From Amycolatopsis orientalis DSM 43388 (GTDB lineage Bacteria; Actinomycetota; Actinomycetes; Mycobacteriales; Pseudonocardiaceae): 63,134 bases of DNA. This document shows positions 25,034 to 32,857 of the stretch, in pieces. The stretch is from positions 1 to 63,134 of the forward strand of contig NZ_ASXG01000004.1 in assembly GCF_000411975.1 (NCBI RefSeq). The letters run 5' to 3'. The translations under genes were made by a program, and so were the position numbers. Under the pieces are notes generated by a model. It ran no database searches and was not told where the DNA came from. It saw only the letters and a program-made list of their open reading frames with translations. Each line of letters starts with the position of its first letter. Position 1 is the stretch's first letter.

Positions 25034-26197
25034 GTGCCCACCGCAACCCCTGACCACGCCCGGTTCGGCTCGATCGAAGAGGTGGCCGACCGGTTCGCCG
25101 GCGCCGGCTACATCGCGGACCGCAAACTGGCCGCCACCGTCTACCTGATGTCCGCATTGGACAAACCGGTGCTGCTGGAAGGCCCGGCCGGCGTCGGCAA
25201 GACCGAACTGGCGAAGACTCTCGCCGAGGTCACCGGCCGCCGGCTGCTGCGGCTGCAGTGCTACGAGGGCCAGGACGAGACGAAAGCCCTGTACGAGTGG
25301 GACTACGGCAAGCAGCTGCTGTACATCCAGATGCTGCGCGAGAAGATCGGCGACGTGATCGCCGACGCGCCGGATCTGGCCAGCGCGGTCGCCCGGATCG
25401 ACGCGCAGGACAGCGTGTTCTTCTCCGACCACTTCCTCGCGCCGCGGCCGCTGCTGGAGGCGGTGCGCGGCGAGGAGCCGGCGGTGCTGCTGATCGACGA
25501 GGTGGACCGCGCGGACGAGGCGCTGGAGGCGGTGCTGCTGGAATGCCTTGCGGAGTACCAGGTTTCGGTGCCGGAGGTCGGCACCTACACCGCGAAGGTC
25601 CCGCCGCTCGTGGTGCTCACGTCCAACAACACGCGCGACCTTTCCGCCGCGTTGAAACGGCGCTGCCTCCACCTGTTCCTGGACTACCCGGACACTGAAC
25701 GCGAACTGGAGATCCTGCGTTCCAAGAAAACCGGCCTGCCCGACGCCGCGGCGCGCACGCTCGTCGAGGTGGTGCGGAAGCTTCGCGGGCTGCGGCTGCG
25801 CAAGAGCCCGAGCATCTCCGAAACCATCGACTGGGCCCGCACGCTCGCCGTGCTCGGCGTCGAAGAGCTGTCGCCGGAGGTCCTCGCCGAGACGGCGAAT
25901 GTGGTGCTGAAGTACGAACGCGACCTGGGGCGCGCGTTGCAGGTGCTGCCGGATCTGGTCGACCCGAACCGGGAACTGCCCGCCGAACTTCCGCACAGCC
26001 ACGGGCACGGGCACGGCCACGACGGCCATTCGCACCACGACGACGACGGAGGCCGGGCGGCGCGGCTGGCGAAGGACCAGCCCGGCCGCCACGACGAGAA
26101 CTACTACGGTTCTCCGGGCGCCGGCCCGGCGCAGCGGGCCGGCGGCAGTCAGGGCGGGCGGGCGTTCGACGCGTTCACCCGACGGCGTCCGGTCTGA
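25034..26197 (+). CDS. MoxR-type AAA+ ATPase with His-rich tail
   Basis: 387-residue MoxR/CoxD/NorQ-type AAA+ ATPase. Walker A GPAGVGKT is at 50-57, Walker B VLLIDEVDR at 151-159, sensor-1 LTSNNTRD near 195-202 and the arginine-finger region LKRRCLHLFLDYPD near 207-220. Members pair with VWA proteins to activate or metallate partner enzymes. Unusually, HSHGHGHGHDGHSHH (321-335, eight His) forms a likely metal-binding segment before a disordered Gly/Arg tail. The GTG at 25034 has GGAGG 4 nt upstream. It lies 67 bp after mno and 10 bp before the VWA gene. I infer a role in maturing the alcohol dehydrogenase; this is not shown by sequence. Confidence 0.88.
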   Translation: MPTATPDHARFGSIEEVADRFAGAGYIADRKLAATVYLMSALDKPVLLEGPAGVGKTELAKTLAEVTGRRLLRLQCYEGQDETKALYEWDYGKQLLYIQMLREKIGDVIADAPDLASAVARIDAQDSVFFSDHFLAPRPLLEAVRGEEPAVLLIDEVDRADEALEAVLLECLAEYQVSVPEVGTYTAKVPPLVVLTSNNTRDLSAALKRRCLHLFLDYPDTERELEILRSKKTGLPDAAARTLVEVVRKLRGLRLRKSPSISETIDWARTLAVLGVEELSPEVLAETANVVLKYERDLGRALQVLPDLVDPNRELPAELPHSHGHGHGHDGHSHHDDDGGRAARLAKDQPGRHDENYYGSPGAGPAQRAGGSQGGRAFDAFTRRRPV

Positions 26198-26207
26198 GGC
26201 GGCGGCC

Positions 26208-27719
26208 GTGGAAAGCAGCCTGCACCGGTTCGTGCGCCTGCTGCGCCTGTTCGGCTTGCGCATGTCGGTTTCCGAGGCGACCGACGCGATGCGCGCGGCG
26301 GCCCAGGCCGGGGTGCTCGCGGAGCGCGCCGCCCTGCGCGAGGCGTTGCGGATGACGCTGGTCAAGGACCAGCGCGACGACGAACTGTTCGAGGAAGCGT
26401 TCGACGCCTACTTTTCGCTGCGGGAGATCGAGCGGCTGCGCGAAGAAACCGGCCATGGGCACGGCCACGACGACCTGTCCGACACCGGCGAACTCGAAAC
26501 GTTCACCGTCTCGCCGGAGCCGTCCGACACTCCGGAGCAGGGGCACAGCCACGGCAAGCCCGCCGACATCCGGGACTATTTCGATCAGCAGGACCTGGCC
26601 CAGCAGTACAACCTGCACCAGGAAGCGAACAAGATCGATCTGGCCGCGATGACCGACGAGATCGTGGTCTCGAAGGACACCGCGTCCGGCGGAGCGGCCA
26701 CGCCGAGCGTGCAACTGGAAACCTCGTCGCTGCACAACGCCGGCGTGCCGGGCAAACTCGCGCCCGCCACCGGGCGCCGGCTCGACGTCGAACTCACCGT
26801 CGCCCAGGAAAACGCCCTGCTCGGCTGGTTGAACGACGCGGAAGTGGACCTCGCGCAACTGGCGCCCGGACTGGCTGGGGTGCTGGAGAACCTTCCGGAA
26901 CTCCTGCGGCGGCATCTGGAGAAGCTGGCCGAACTCGCCGAAACCGCGGTGGAGACGCGAGTGGTGGAAGCCGCGCGGGCCGAGCGGGTCGACGAACGCG
27001 AACGTGCACAGCTGGAAGAGTCGTTGCGGCGGTTGGCACATACCTTGCGCGGCGCGCTGACCAGCCGCAAACGCAACACCTTGCGCGGCCGGGTGCATCC
27101 GGCCCGCACGATGCGGCGGAACATGCGGTACGACGGCGTGCCGTTCCGCCCGGTGACCGTCACCCGGGCCGAGGACAAGCCGCGGCTGCTCGTGCTGGCC
27201 GACGTTTCGCTGTCGGTGCGCGCCACCGCCCGGTTCACCCTGCACCTGGTGCACGGCCTGCAATCGCTTTTCGGGCAAGTGCGCACGTTCGCGTTCGTCG
27301 ACGAACCGGCCGAGATCACCGAGCTGTTCGCCGAACACCCGCTGGAACGGGCACTGGGGCTGGTTTTCGACGGCCTGCCCGCGGGCGGGCTGCTGGACGT
27401 CGACGCGAACTCCGACTACGGACAGGCGTTCGAGCAACTGCTCGAGGACCACAGCGCCGCGCTGAACCGGCGCACGACGCTGCTGGTGCTCGGAGACGGC
27501 CGCGGAAACGGGAACGATCCGAAGCTCGAAGTGTTCGAGGAAATCACCCGGCGCGTGCGGCAAACCCTGTGGCTGACCCCGGAACCGCGGTATTCGTGGC
27601 GGCTCGGCGGATGCGATCTGCCCGCGTACGCGGAGTTCTGCGACCACGTGCAGGTGGTCGCGGACCTGGCCAGCCTCGACCGGACAGCGTTCCGGCTGGC
27701 CGAGGACGTGCTGGGATGA
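26208..27719 (+). CDS. VWA domain protein, CoxE-like, with His clusters
   Basis: 503-residue cytosolic VWA-domain protein of the CoxE type, the usual partner of a MoxR ATPase. The N-terminal part (1-110) is helical and ends in GHGHGHDD (82-89) and GHSHGKP (112-118), two short His clusters. A long helical/charged middle (190-310) precedes the VWA domain, whose metal-adhesion motif DVSLS is at 332-336. The start is the GTG at 26208 after GAGGCGG. Its stop overlaps the methyltransferase start as ATGA. In CO dehydrogenase and nitric oxide reductase systems the equivalent pair inserts or remodels metal centres. Here the target would be Mno. Confidence 0.87.
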   Translation: MESSLHRFVRLLRLFGLRMSVSEATDAMRAAAQAGVLAERAALREALRMTLVKDQRDDELFEEAFDAYFSLREIERLREETGHGHGHDDLSDTGELETFTVSPEPSDTPEQGHSHGKPADIRDYFDQQDLAQQYNLHQEANKIDLAAMTDEIVVSKDTASGGAATPSVQLETSSLHNAGVPGKLAPATGRRLDVELTVAQENALLGWLNDAEVDLAQLAPGLAGVLENLPELLRRHLEKLAELAETAVETRVVEAARAERVDERERAQLEESLRRLAHTLRGALTSRKRNTLRGRVHPARTMRRNMRYDGVPFRPVTVTRAEDKPRLLVLADVSLSVRATARFTLHLVHGLQSLFGQVRTFAFVDEPAEITELFAEHPLERALGLVFDGLPAGGLLDVDANSDYGQAFEQLLEDHSAALNRRTTLLVLGDGRGNGNDPKLEVFEEITRRVRQTLWLTPEPRYSWRLGGCDLPAYAEFCDHVQVVADLASLDRTAFRLAEDVLG

Positions 27720-28633
27720 CCACGACCGCGCCGAGCACCGCCGGCCGCTATCTCGATCCGCTCGCCCCCGTCCTGGCCGGGGCGTACTTCGCGCGGCCGC
27801 TCGCCGTGGCCAGGGAAACCGCGCGGCGGGACGGGAGCGAACCGCTGGTCCGGACCGAGCACTTCAGCCTGCACAAGGACGGCCGCCGGGTGGAGCTGCG
27901 GCACCGGCTGCGCCCGGAGGACCTCGACAACGACCTGGCCGGGTTGCTGGCCGACGAACTCTTCGCGCCCGGCTGGCTGTCCGGAGCCGAGGTTTTCGAG
28001 CACGCGTTCACCGGCATCGTCAAGTCCACTGTGGACGATCCGAGGCGAGCGTGGCTGCGGTTCTACGACAACACGCTCGGCCGGATTCGCGCGTGCCTGC
28101 GGGAGCCGCCGCGGCGGCCCGGCCGCTCGGTGATCGCCGGGTTCGCGCCGGTGTACGAGCACGCGCTGCGCCTCACGCCGCCCGGACGGGTGCTGGACCT
28201 CGGCTCGTGCTTCGGTTTTTTCGCGCTGCTGCTCGCCGAACGCGGCCGCAACGAAGTGGTCGCCTCGGACGTGTCAGCTGGTGCCATGCAGCTGCTCGAG
28301 GCGTACGCGACGCGGCGGGACCTCCCGCTGGAAACGCTCGTGTGCGACGCGGCCCGGCTGCCGCTTCCGGACGCGTCGGCGGACACCGTGACCTTGCTGC
28401 ACCTTCTGGAGCACCTGGATCCGGACGTCGGCGAAGAGGTCGTGCGCGAAGCACTGCGGCTCGCGCGCGGGCCGGTGGTGATCGCCGTGCCGTTCGAGGA
28501 CGAACCCGCCGATGAGTACGGACACGTCCGCGTCTTCGACCTGCCCGCACTGCACCGGCTCGGAGCGCGCTCGGGCCGCCGGTTCAGCGTGCACCAGCAC
28601 CACGGCGGCTGGCTCGTCCTGCATCCCCGCTGA
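27716..28633 (+). CDS. mftM: SAM-dependent methyltransferase, probable mycofactocin methyltransferase
   Basis: 305-residue class I methyltransferase with motif I VLDLGSCFGF at 159-168 and motif II/III regions VVASDVSAGAM and VTLLHLLEHLDPD. The N-terminal 150 residues are a family-specific helical part (FYDNTLGRIRACL, VIAGFAPVYEHAL). Context and architecture match the mycobacterial gene between mnoR and mnoS that was identified as mftM, which methylates the glucose chain of mycofactocin. Coupled to the VWA gene by ATGA. Assignment is by synteny and overall pattern, so the reaction is inferred. A generic methyltransferase is the alternative. Confidence 0.72.
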   Translation: MTTTAPSTAGRYLDPLAPVLAGAYFARPLAVARETARRDGSEPLVRTEHFSLHKDGRRVELRHRLRPEDLDNDLAGLLADELFAPGWLSGAEVFEHAFTGIVKSTVDDPRRAWLRFYDNTLGRIRACLREPPRRPGRSVIAGFAPVYEHALRLTPPGRVLDLGSCFGFFALLLAERGRNEVVASDVSAGAMQLLEAYATRRDLPLETLVCDAARLPLPDASADTVTLLHLLEHLDPDVGEEVVREALRLARGPVVIAVPFEDEPADEYGHVRVFDLPALHRLGARSGRRFSVHQHHGGWLVLHPR

Positions 28634-28673
28634 CTGCCGCGCAGGCGATGCGCGGCGACCTAAGGAGGAAATG

Positions 28674-29315
28674 ATGACTGCAGCGGAAATCGACGTCCCT
28701 GTTTCGCCCGCGGCCGCCGAACCGGACCCGGCGCCCTCGCCGCTCGGCGGCGATCCGGCCCTGATCGGCGTGCCGACCTTCCTCGTCGGCTCGATCGCGC
28801 TCGGGCTCACGCTGGTCGGTTTCGTCCCGGCCGCCGCGGTCGGCGCGCCGCTGGCGATCATTCTCGTCGCCACCGGGATCGGCCAGCTCGTGTCCGCGGT
28901 GTGGGCGGCGGCGCTCGGGCAGAACGCGGTCGCCGGGATTTTCGGCGTCTTCTCCGGATTCTGGCTCAGTTACGCGGTGCTGGTGTTCGGCCTGCTGCAC
29001 AACTGGTTCGCGGTCCCCGCCGCGAACACCGCCGCGACGCAGGAATTGTTCCTGCTCTCCTGGCTGGTCACCATCGTCCTGCTCACCCTCGCCACGCTCC
29101 GGCTGCCGCTCGCGTTCACGCTGCTGTTCGTGCTCGTCGACGTGGCGCTCGCGCTGGTGCTGACGGCGACCGCCCAGGGCTCCGCGACACTGCAGACCGC
29201 GGGCGGCATCGGGGTGTTCGCGTTCGTCGCGGTCGGCGTCTACCTGTTCTTCCACGCCGCCTCGCTGGCCACCGGAGGAAAGGGGCTCCCGCTCGGCCGT
29301 CCGGTGGTCGGCTGA
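28674..29315 (+). CDS. GPR1/FUN34/YaaH family channel
   Basis: 213-residue membrane protein with a hydrophilic 25-residue N-terminus and six helices, beginning GDPALIGVPTFLVGSIALGLTLVGF as in the acetate/succinate channel family SatP/GPR1. AAGGAGG lies 5 nt before the second of two tandem ATGs, so I start at 28674. It is 40 bp downstream of mftM on the same strand. In an alcohol-oxidation locus it could carry the acid product or a small substrate, but transport is inferred only from the family. Confidence 0.83.
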   Translation: MTAAEIDVPVSPAAAEPDPAPSPLGGDPALIGVPTFLVGSIALGLTLVGFVPAAAVGAPLAIILVATGIGQLVSAVWAAALGQNAVAGIFGVFSGFWLSYAVLVFGLLHNWFAVPAANTAATQELFLLSWLVTIVLLTLATLRLPLAFTLLFVLVDVALALVLTATAQGSATLQTAGGIGVFAFVAVGVYLFFHAASLATGGKGLPLGRPVVG

Positions 29316-29323
29316 AGCAGGCC

Positions 29324-29366
29324 CGGCCGGTCCGTCGCGTGGGTTCCGTCCGCGGCGGACCGGCCG
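29324..29366. terminator. Bidirectional hairpin terminator
   Basis: CGGCCGGTCCGTCGCG (29324-29339) pairs with 29351-29366 over 16 bp with one mismatch. It sits between the convergent GPR1-like gene and the response-regulator gene and can end both transcripts. Confidence 0.85.
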
Positions 29367-29368
29367 TT

Positions 29369-30028
29369 TCAGATCACGCCCGCCTTGCTGGCCTCGTAGA
29401 CCGCTTCGGCCCGGCTGCTGGCGTCGAGTTTGCGCATGATGTTGCGGACGTGGAACTTCACCGTGGTTTCGGAGATGTACAGCTTGCCGCCGATGACGCG
29501 GTTGCTCAGGCCGTTCGCCAGCAGCCGCAGCACGTTCAGCTCGCGGTCGGTGAACGACGGCCGTTCCCGGGCCACCCGCATCGACCGCGCCATCGCCGCC
29601 GCGGACCGCGAATCGAAAGCGCTTTCGTTGCGCGCCACCGCGCGGATCGAGCGCAGCAGCTCGGTGGTGTCCACGTCCTTGACCACGTAGCCGCGCGCGC
29701 CGTGGTGGACCACGTCGACCACCAGCGCGTCGTCGAGGAACGTCGTCAGCACGAGCACCCCCAGGTCCGGATAGCGCCGCGTGAGCCGGGCGCACAGGTC
29801 CAGCCCTTCGGTGTCCGCGCCGGTGGACAGCTTGAGGTCCAGCAGCACGATCGACGGCCGCACGGACTCGATCACCGCCAGCGCCTCGTCCGCGGCCCCG
29901 GCCTCGCCGACGACCTGCAGGTCGGTTTCGCGCTCCAGCAGCGAGCGCAGGCCCTGCCGGACGATCGCGTGGTCGTCCACGAGCACGATCCGCACGGGGC
30001 CGGCGGGCACGGTCTGCTCAGCCGTCAT
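29369..30028 (-). CDS. mnoR: NarL/LuxR-type response regulator, MnoR-like
   Basis: 219-residue two-component regulator with a receiver domain (acidic pocket DDH near 18-20, phosphoacceptor D64 in IVLLDLKLS) and a LuxR helix-turn-helix at about 152-215 (FTDRELNVLRLLANGLSNRVIGGKL). Its start overlaps the kinase gene's end by 11 bp. In Mycobacterium smegmatis the corresponding MnoSR pair, next to the same genes, induces mno. I transfer the name on synteny. The ACCTGTCCG palindromes at both divergent promoters are candidate targets. Confidence 0.82.
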   Translation of the reverse strand: MTAEQTVPAGPVRIVLVDDHAIVRQGLRSLLERETDLQVVGEAGAADEALAVIESVRPSIVLLDLKLSTGADTEGLDLCARLTRRYPDLGVLVLTTFLDDALVVDVVHHGARGYVVKDVDTTELLRSIRAVARNESAFDSRSAAAMARSMRVARERPSFTDRELNVLRLLANGLSNRVIGGKLYISETTVKFHVRNIMRKLDASSRAEAVYEASKAGVI

Positions 30029-31394
30029 CGGGTGCCTCCCATTCCGCGGGCACCGGCAGCGGCACCCGGACCTGCAGGCGGATCCCGCCCATCCGGGAGC
30101 GGCGGATCGTCAGCTCCCCGCCCAGTTCCTCCGCTCGGGCCAGCATGTTCGCCAGGCCGCGGTGCCGCCCGGAAAGGTCCGCCGCCTTGGTCAGCCGCAG
30201 CGCCCGGCGGATCTGCGCGGGATCGCCGTCGCCGTCGTCGGACACGCTGAGCACCACGGCCGAACCGTCCGGCCGGTACTGCAGCCGCACCAGCGCGCGC
30301 TCGGCTTTGCCGTGCGCGGCCGCGTTGAACAACGCCTCGCCGGCCATCCGCACGATCGACTGCTCCGCCCGCGGCGGCAGCGCCACCGGGCTGCCCGCGA
30401 CCCGCACCTGGACCGACAGTTCGGTCAGTCCGTGCACAGTGGACAGCCGTTCGAGCAGCACCGGCAACGGCCCGGGCGTTTCGCCGGAAGCGTGGTGCAG
30501 CGCGTAAATCGACGCGCGCAGCCGCTCGACCGCCTGCCTCGTCATTTCCTTCGCGGGCGCGAGCTGCTCGGCGATCTCCGCGGCCCGGCCGCCCAGCGCG
30601 GCCAGCTCGGCCCGGCAGACCTCGATCGTCATGCCCGCGCCCAGCACGGACTGCGCCACGCTGTCGTGCAGTTCGCGGGCGATCCGGTGCCGTTCGTCGT
30701 CGAGCACCTGCCGCTGCATGACCTCGACCAGCCGTTCCTGCGTCTGGGCCAGCTCGGCGCTGCGCGCGGCGAGGTCGCGGGCCTGGCGTTCGGCCGCCTC
30801 GGACAGCCGTTCGGTGCGGCCGCGCAGCTGGGCGGCCGCGTGGAACAGGAACGAGTTGTGCAGCGCGACCGCGGCTTGGTTGCCCAGCACGCGCAGGATG
30901 GCGACGTCGGTGGCGGCGACCTCCAGGCCCGGCGCGGGCCGGGCGACGATCCCGCCGACCGGTTCGTCGTCCAGCGTCATCGTCGCGCGGACCAACCCGT
31001 CGCGGTGCGGCCACGCGTCGAGTTCCCACGGCCGGGTGCGCAGCACGTCGAGATGTTCGAGGACCTCCTCGGGAACGTCCGCCCGGTCGTCGACGATCGT
31101 CCCGCCGACGTTCAGCACGAACCTCGGCCGCGCCGCGCGCAACGCGCCGTCGGCCACCGCGAGCAGCAGCCAGTCCGCCTGCAGGTGCTCCGAAGCCGCC
31201 CGGAGCACCGCTTCGACCAGCGCCCGCGGCCCCTCCGCGGTGCGCACGAGCGCCCGGGAGATGCCGTCGAGCGCTTCGACCGCCCGCGAAACCCGTTCGG
31301 TCGAACGGACGTACTCCGGATAGAACGACCGCTTGCCCGACCGCACCCCGGTCAGGACGCCCAGGTCGGCCGCGACTCGCTCGGGATCGTTCAC
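30018..31394 (-). CDS. mnoS: GAF-domain sensor histidine kinase, MnoS-like
   Basis: 458-residue soluble sensor kinase with no membrane helix, so it senses an intracellular signal. A GAF domain lies at about 40-185 and a coiled-coil linker at 188-230. A HisKA_3 dimerisation domain has phosphoacceptor H243 in RIARELHDSVAQSVLG, followed by a HATPase_c domain with EALFNAAAHGKA and the glycine box GRHRGLANMLARAEELGG. The GTG start at 31394 overlaps the alcohol dehydrogenase stop as GTGA. Thus the dehydrogenase, kinase and regulator form one operon, and the kinase may monitor alcohol or aldehyde. Confidence 0.83.
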   Translation of the reverse strand: MNDPERVAADLGVLTGVRSGKRSFYPEYVRSTERVSRAVEALDGISRALVRTAEGPRALVEAVLRAASEHLQADWLLLAVADGALRAARPRFVLNVGGTIVDDRADVPEEVLEHLDVLRTRPWELDAWPHRDGLVRATMTLDDEPVGGIVARPAPGLEVAATDVAILRVLGNQAAVALHNSFLFHAAAQLRGRTERLSEAAERQARDLAARSAELAQTQERLVEVMQRQVLDDERHRIARELHDSVAQSVLGAGMTIEVCRAELAALGGRAAEIAEQLAPAKEMTRQAVERLRASIYALHHASGETPGPLPVLLERLSTVHGLTELSVQVRVAGSPVALPPRAEQSIVRMAGEALFNAAAHGKAERALVRLQYRPDGSAVVLSVSDDGDGDPAQIRRALRLTKAADLSGRHRGLANMLARAEELGGELTIRRSRMGGIRLQVRVPLPVPAEWEAPDDG

Positions 31395-32653
31395 AGCGCC
31401 GCCCGGAACAGCGCCTCGATGTCTTCCACCCGGGCCTGGCGCGGGTTGGTCGCCAGGCACGCGTCCTTCATCGTGGTGCGGGCCAGCGTGGGGATCTTGT
31501 CCTCGGTGACGCCGAGCCCGGCCAGTCCGCGCGGCACGCCGACCTCGTCGGCGAGCTGGCGGGCGCGGTCGGCGAGCAGGTGCGCGGCTTCGAGCCCGGG
31601 CAGCCCCTCGGTGTCGATCCCGGCGGCCGCGGCGAGCGGGACGAACCGCTCCGGCTCCCGCGCGGCGTTGAACCGGATCACGTGCGGCAGCAGCACCCCG
31701 TTGACCACGCCGTGCGGCGCGTCGAGCAGACCGCCGACCTGGTGGCTCATCGCGTGCGTAGCGCCGAGGATCGCGTTGGTGAAGGCCATCCCGGCCTCCA
31801 GCGAGCCCTGCGCCATCGCGGTGCGCGCCCGCGCCTCGCGCGGTTTGAGCTGCGTGCGCAGCAGGTTGCGGGTGATCAGCCCGACGGCCTGCAGCGCGTG
31901 GTTGTCGGTGAGCGGGTTGTGCGCCTTGGAGACGAACGCCTCGATGCCGTGGGTCAGCGCGTCGAGGCCGGTCGCCGCGTTGAGCAGGTCCGGCATCGTG
32001 GTGAGCAGCCGCGGGTCGATCACCGAGATCTCCGGCACCAGCGTCCGGCTGATGATGGTGATCTTGACGTGCTGGCTGGTGTCGGTGACGACGGCGAACT
32101 GCGACACGTCCGCGCCGGTGCCCGAGGTGGAGGGCACCATGACCGTGGGCGGGATCGGGTGCACGACCTTGTCCACGCCCTCGTAGCCGAGGATGCGCCC
32201 GCCGTTGCCGGACAGGATCGCGACGCCCTTCGCCGCGTCGATGCACGACCCGCCGCCGAGTCCGACGATCACGTCGCTGCCGCTTTCGCAGTAGCGCTCG
32301 AAGGCGCTCTGGATCTCGTGGTCCTTGGGATTGGGCGTGACGCCGTGCCAGACGACCGGAGCCAGCCCGGCCAGCCGCAGGTGCCCGATGGCCTCGTCGA
32401 CCCAGCCCGCCTCGATCAGCCCGGGGTCGGTGACCAGGAACGGTCGGCGCGCGCCGACCCGCAGCGTGCAGTGGCCGAGCTCGGCCAGGGAACCGGGCCC
32501 GAAGACGATCTCCGGGGCGTGGAACTTCGCCAGCCCCGCCGGTCCGCGCGCCGGGTGCGCGCCGACGACCTGCGGGCCGGACAGCTCCGCCGGCCCGTCC
32601 TCGCCCGCCCCGTGGTCCATGGTGATCGCAGCGCCTTCCGCGAGTCGGAGCAT
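31391..32653 (-). CDS. Iron-type alcohol dehydrogenase (1,3-propanediol dehydrogenase-like)
   Basis: 420-residue group III alcohol dehydrogenase, distinct from Mno. GLGGGSCIDAAKG (131-143) binds NAD(P), PSTSGTGAD follows at 174-182, and predicted metal ligands D231, H235, H300 and H314 keep the family spacing. The first 45 residues are a low-complexity extension. The ATG at 32653 follows GGGAGG. First gene of the operon with the two-component system. Its location matches the Fe-dependent 1,3-propanediol dehydrogenase-like gene beside mnoS in mycobacteria. Diols or long-chain alcohols are plausible substrates. Confidence 0.87.
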   Translation of the reverse strand: MLRLAEGAAITMDHGAGEDGPAELSGPQVVGAHPARGPAGLAKFHAPEIVFGPGSLAELGHCTLRVGARRPFLVTDPGLIEAGWVDEAIGHLRLAGLAPVVWHGVTPNPKDHEIQSAFERYCESGSDVIVGLGGGSCIDAAKGVAILSGNGGRILGYEGVDKVVHPIPPTVMVPSTSGTGADVSQFAVVTDTSQHVKITIISRTLVPEISVIDPRLLTTMPDLLNAATGLDALTHGIEAFVSKAHNPLTDNHALQAVGLITRNLLRTQLKPREARARTAMAQGSLEAGMAFTNAILGATHAMSHQVGGLLDAPHGVVNGVLLPHVIRFNAAREPERFVPLAAAAGIDTEGLPGLEAAHLLADRARQLADEVGVPRGLAGLGVTEDKIPTLARTTMKDACLATNPRQARVEDIEALFRAAL

Positions 32654-32770
32654 CGGGACCTCCCGACCTGCTGAGGAGCGTGATGCCTGCACGAGGGTAA
32701 CCCCTCCGCCGCCCGGCGCAGCGTCCTCCAGCGTAAGCCCCCGCCGCCCGCCGCGCCCCCTCCTTCGCGG

Positions 32771-32806
32771 CCGTTCGCACCTGTCCGGTCGGACAGGTGC
32801 GAACGG
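32771..32806. promoter_or_regulatory. 36-bp perfect palindrome, mno-type operator C
   Basis: Two identical-complement 17-bp arms (CCGTTCGCACCTGTCCG at 32771-32787 and its complement at 32790-32806) flank GT. The core is the same as operator A at 23433. It lies in the 204-bp gap between the divergent alcohol dehydrogenase and GAF-regulator starts. Confidence 0.8.
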
Positions 32807-32857
32807 CGGAAGCGCTTGCGAGGATGGACGACTGGCACACAAGACGACGACGTCGGG

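Noticed and set aside
32771..32806. 36-bp palindrome read as a terminator
   Set aside because: Both flanking genes start, not end, here, and the core recurs in the other divergent promoter of the locus.
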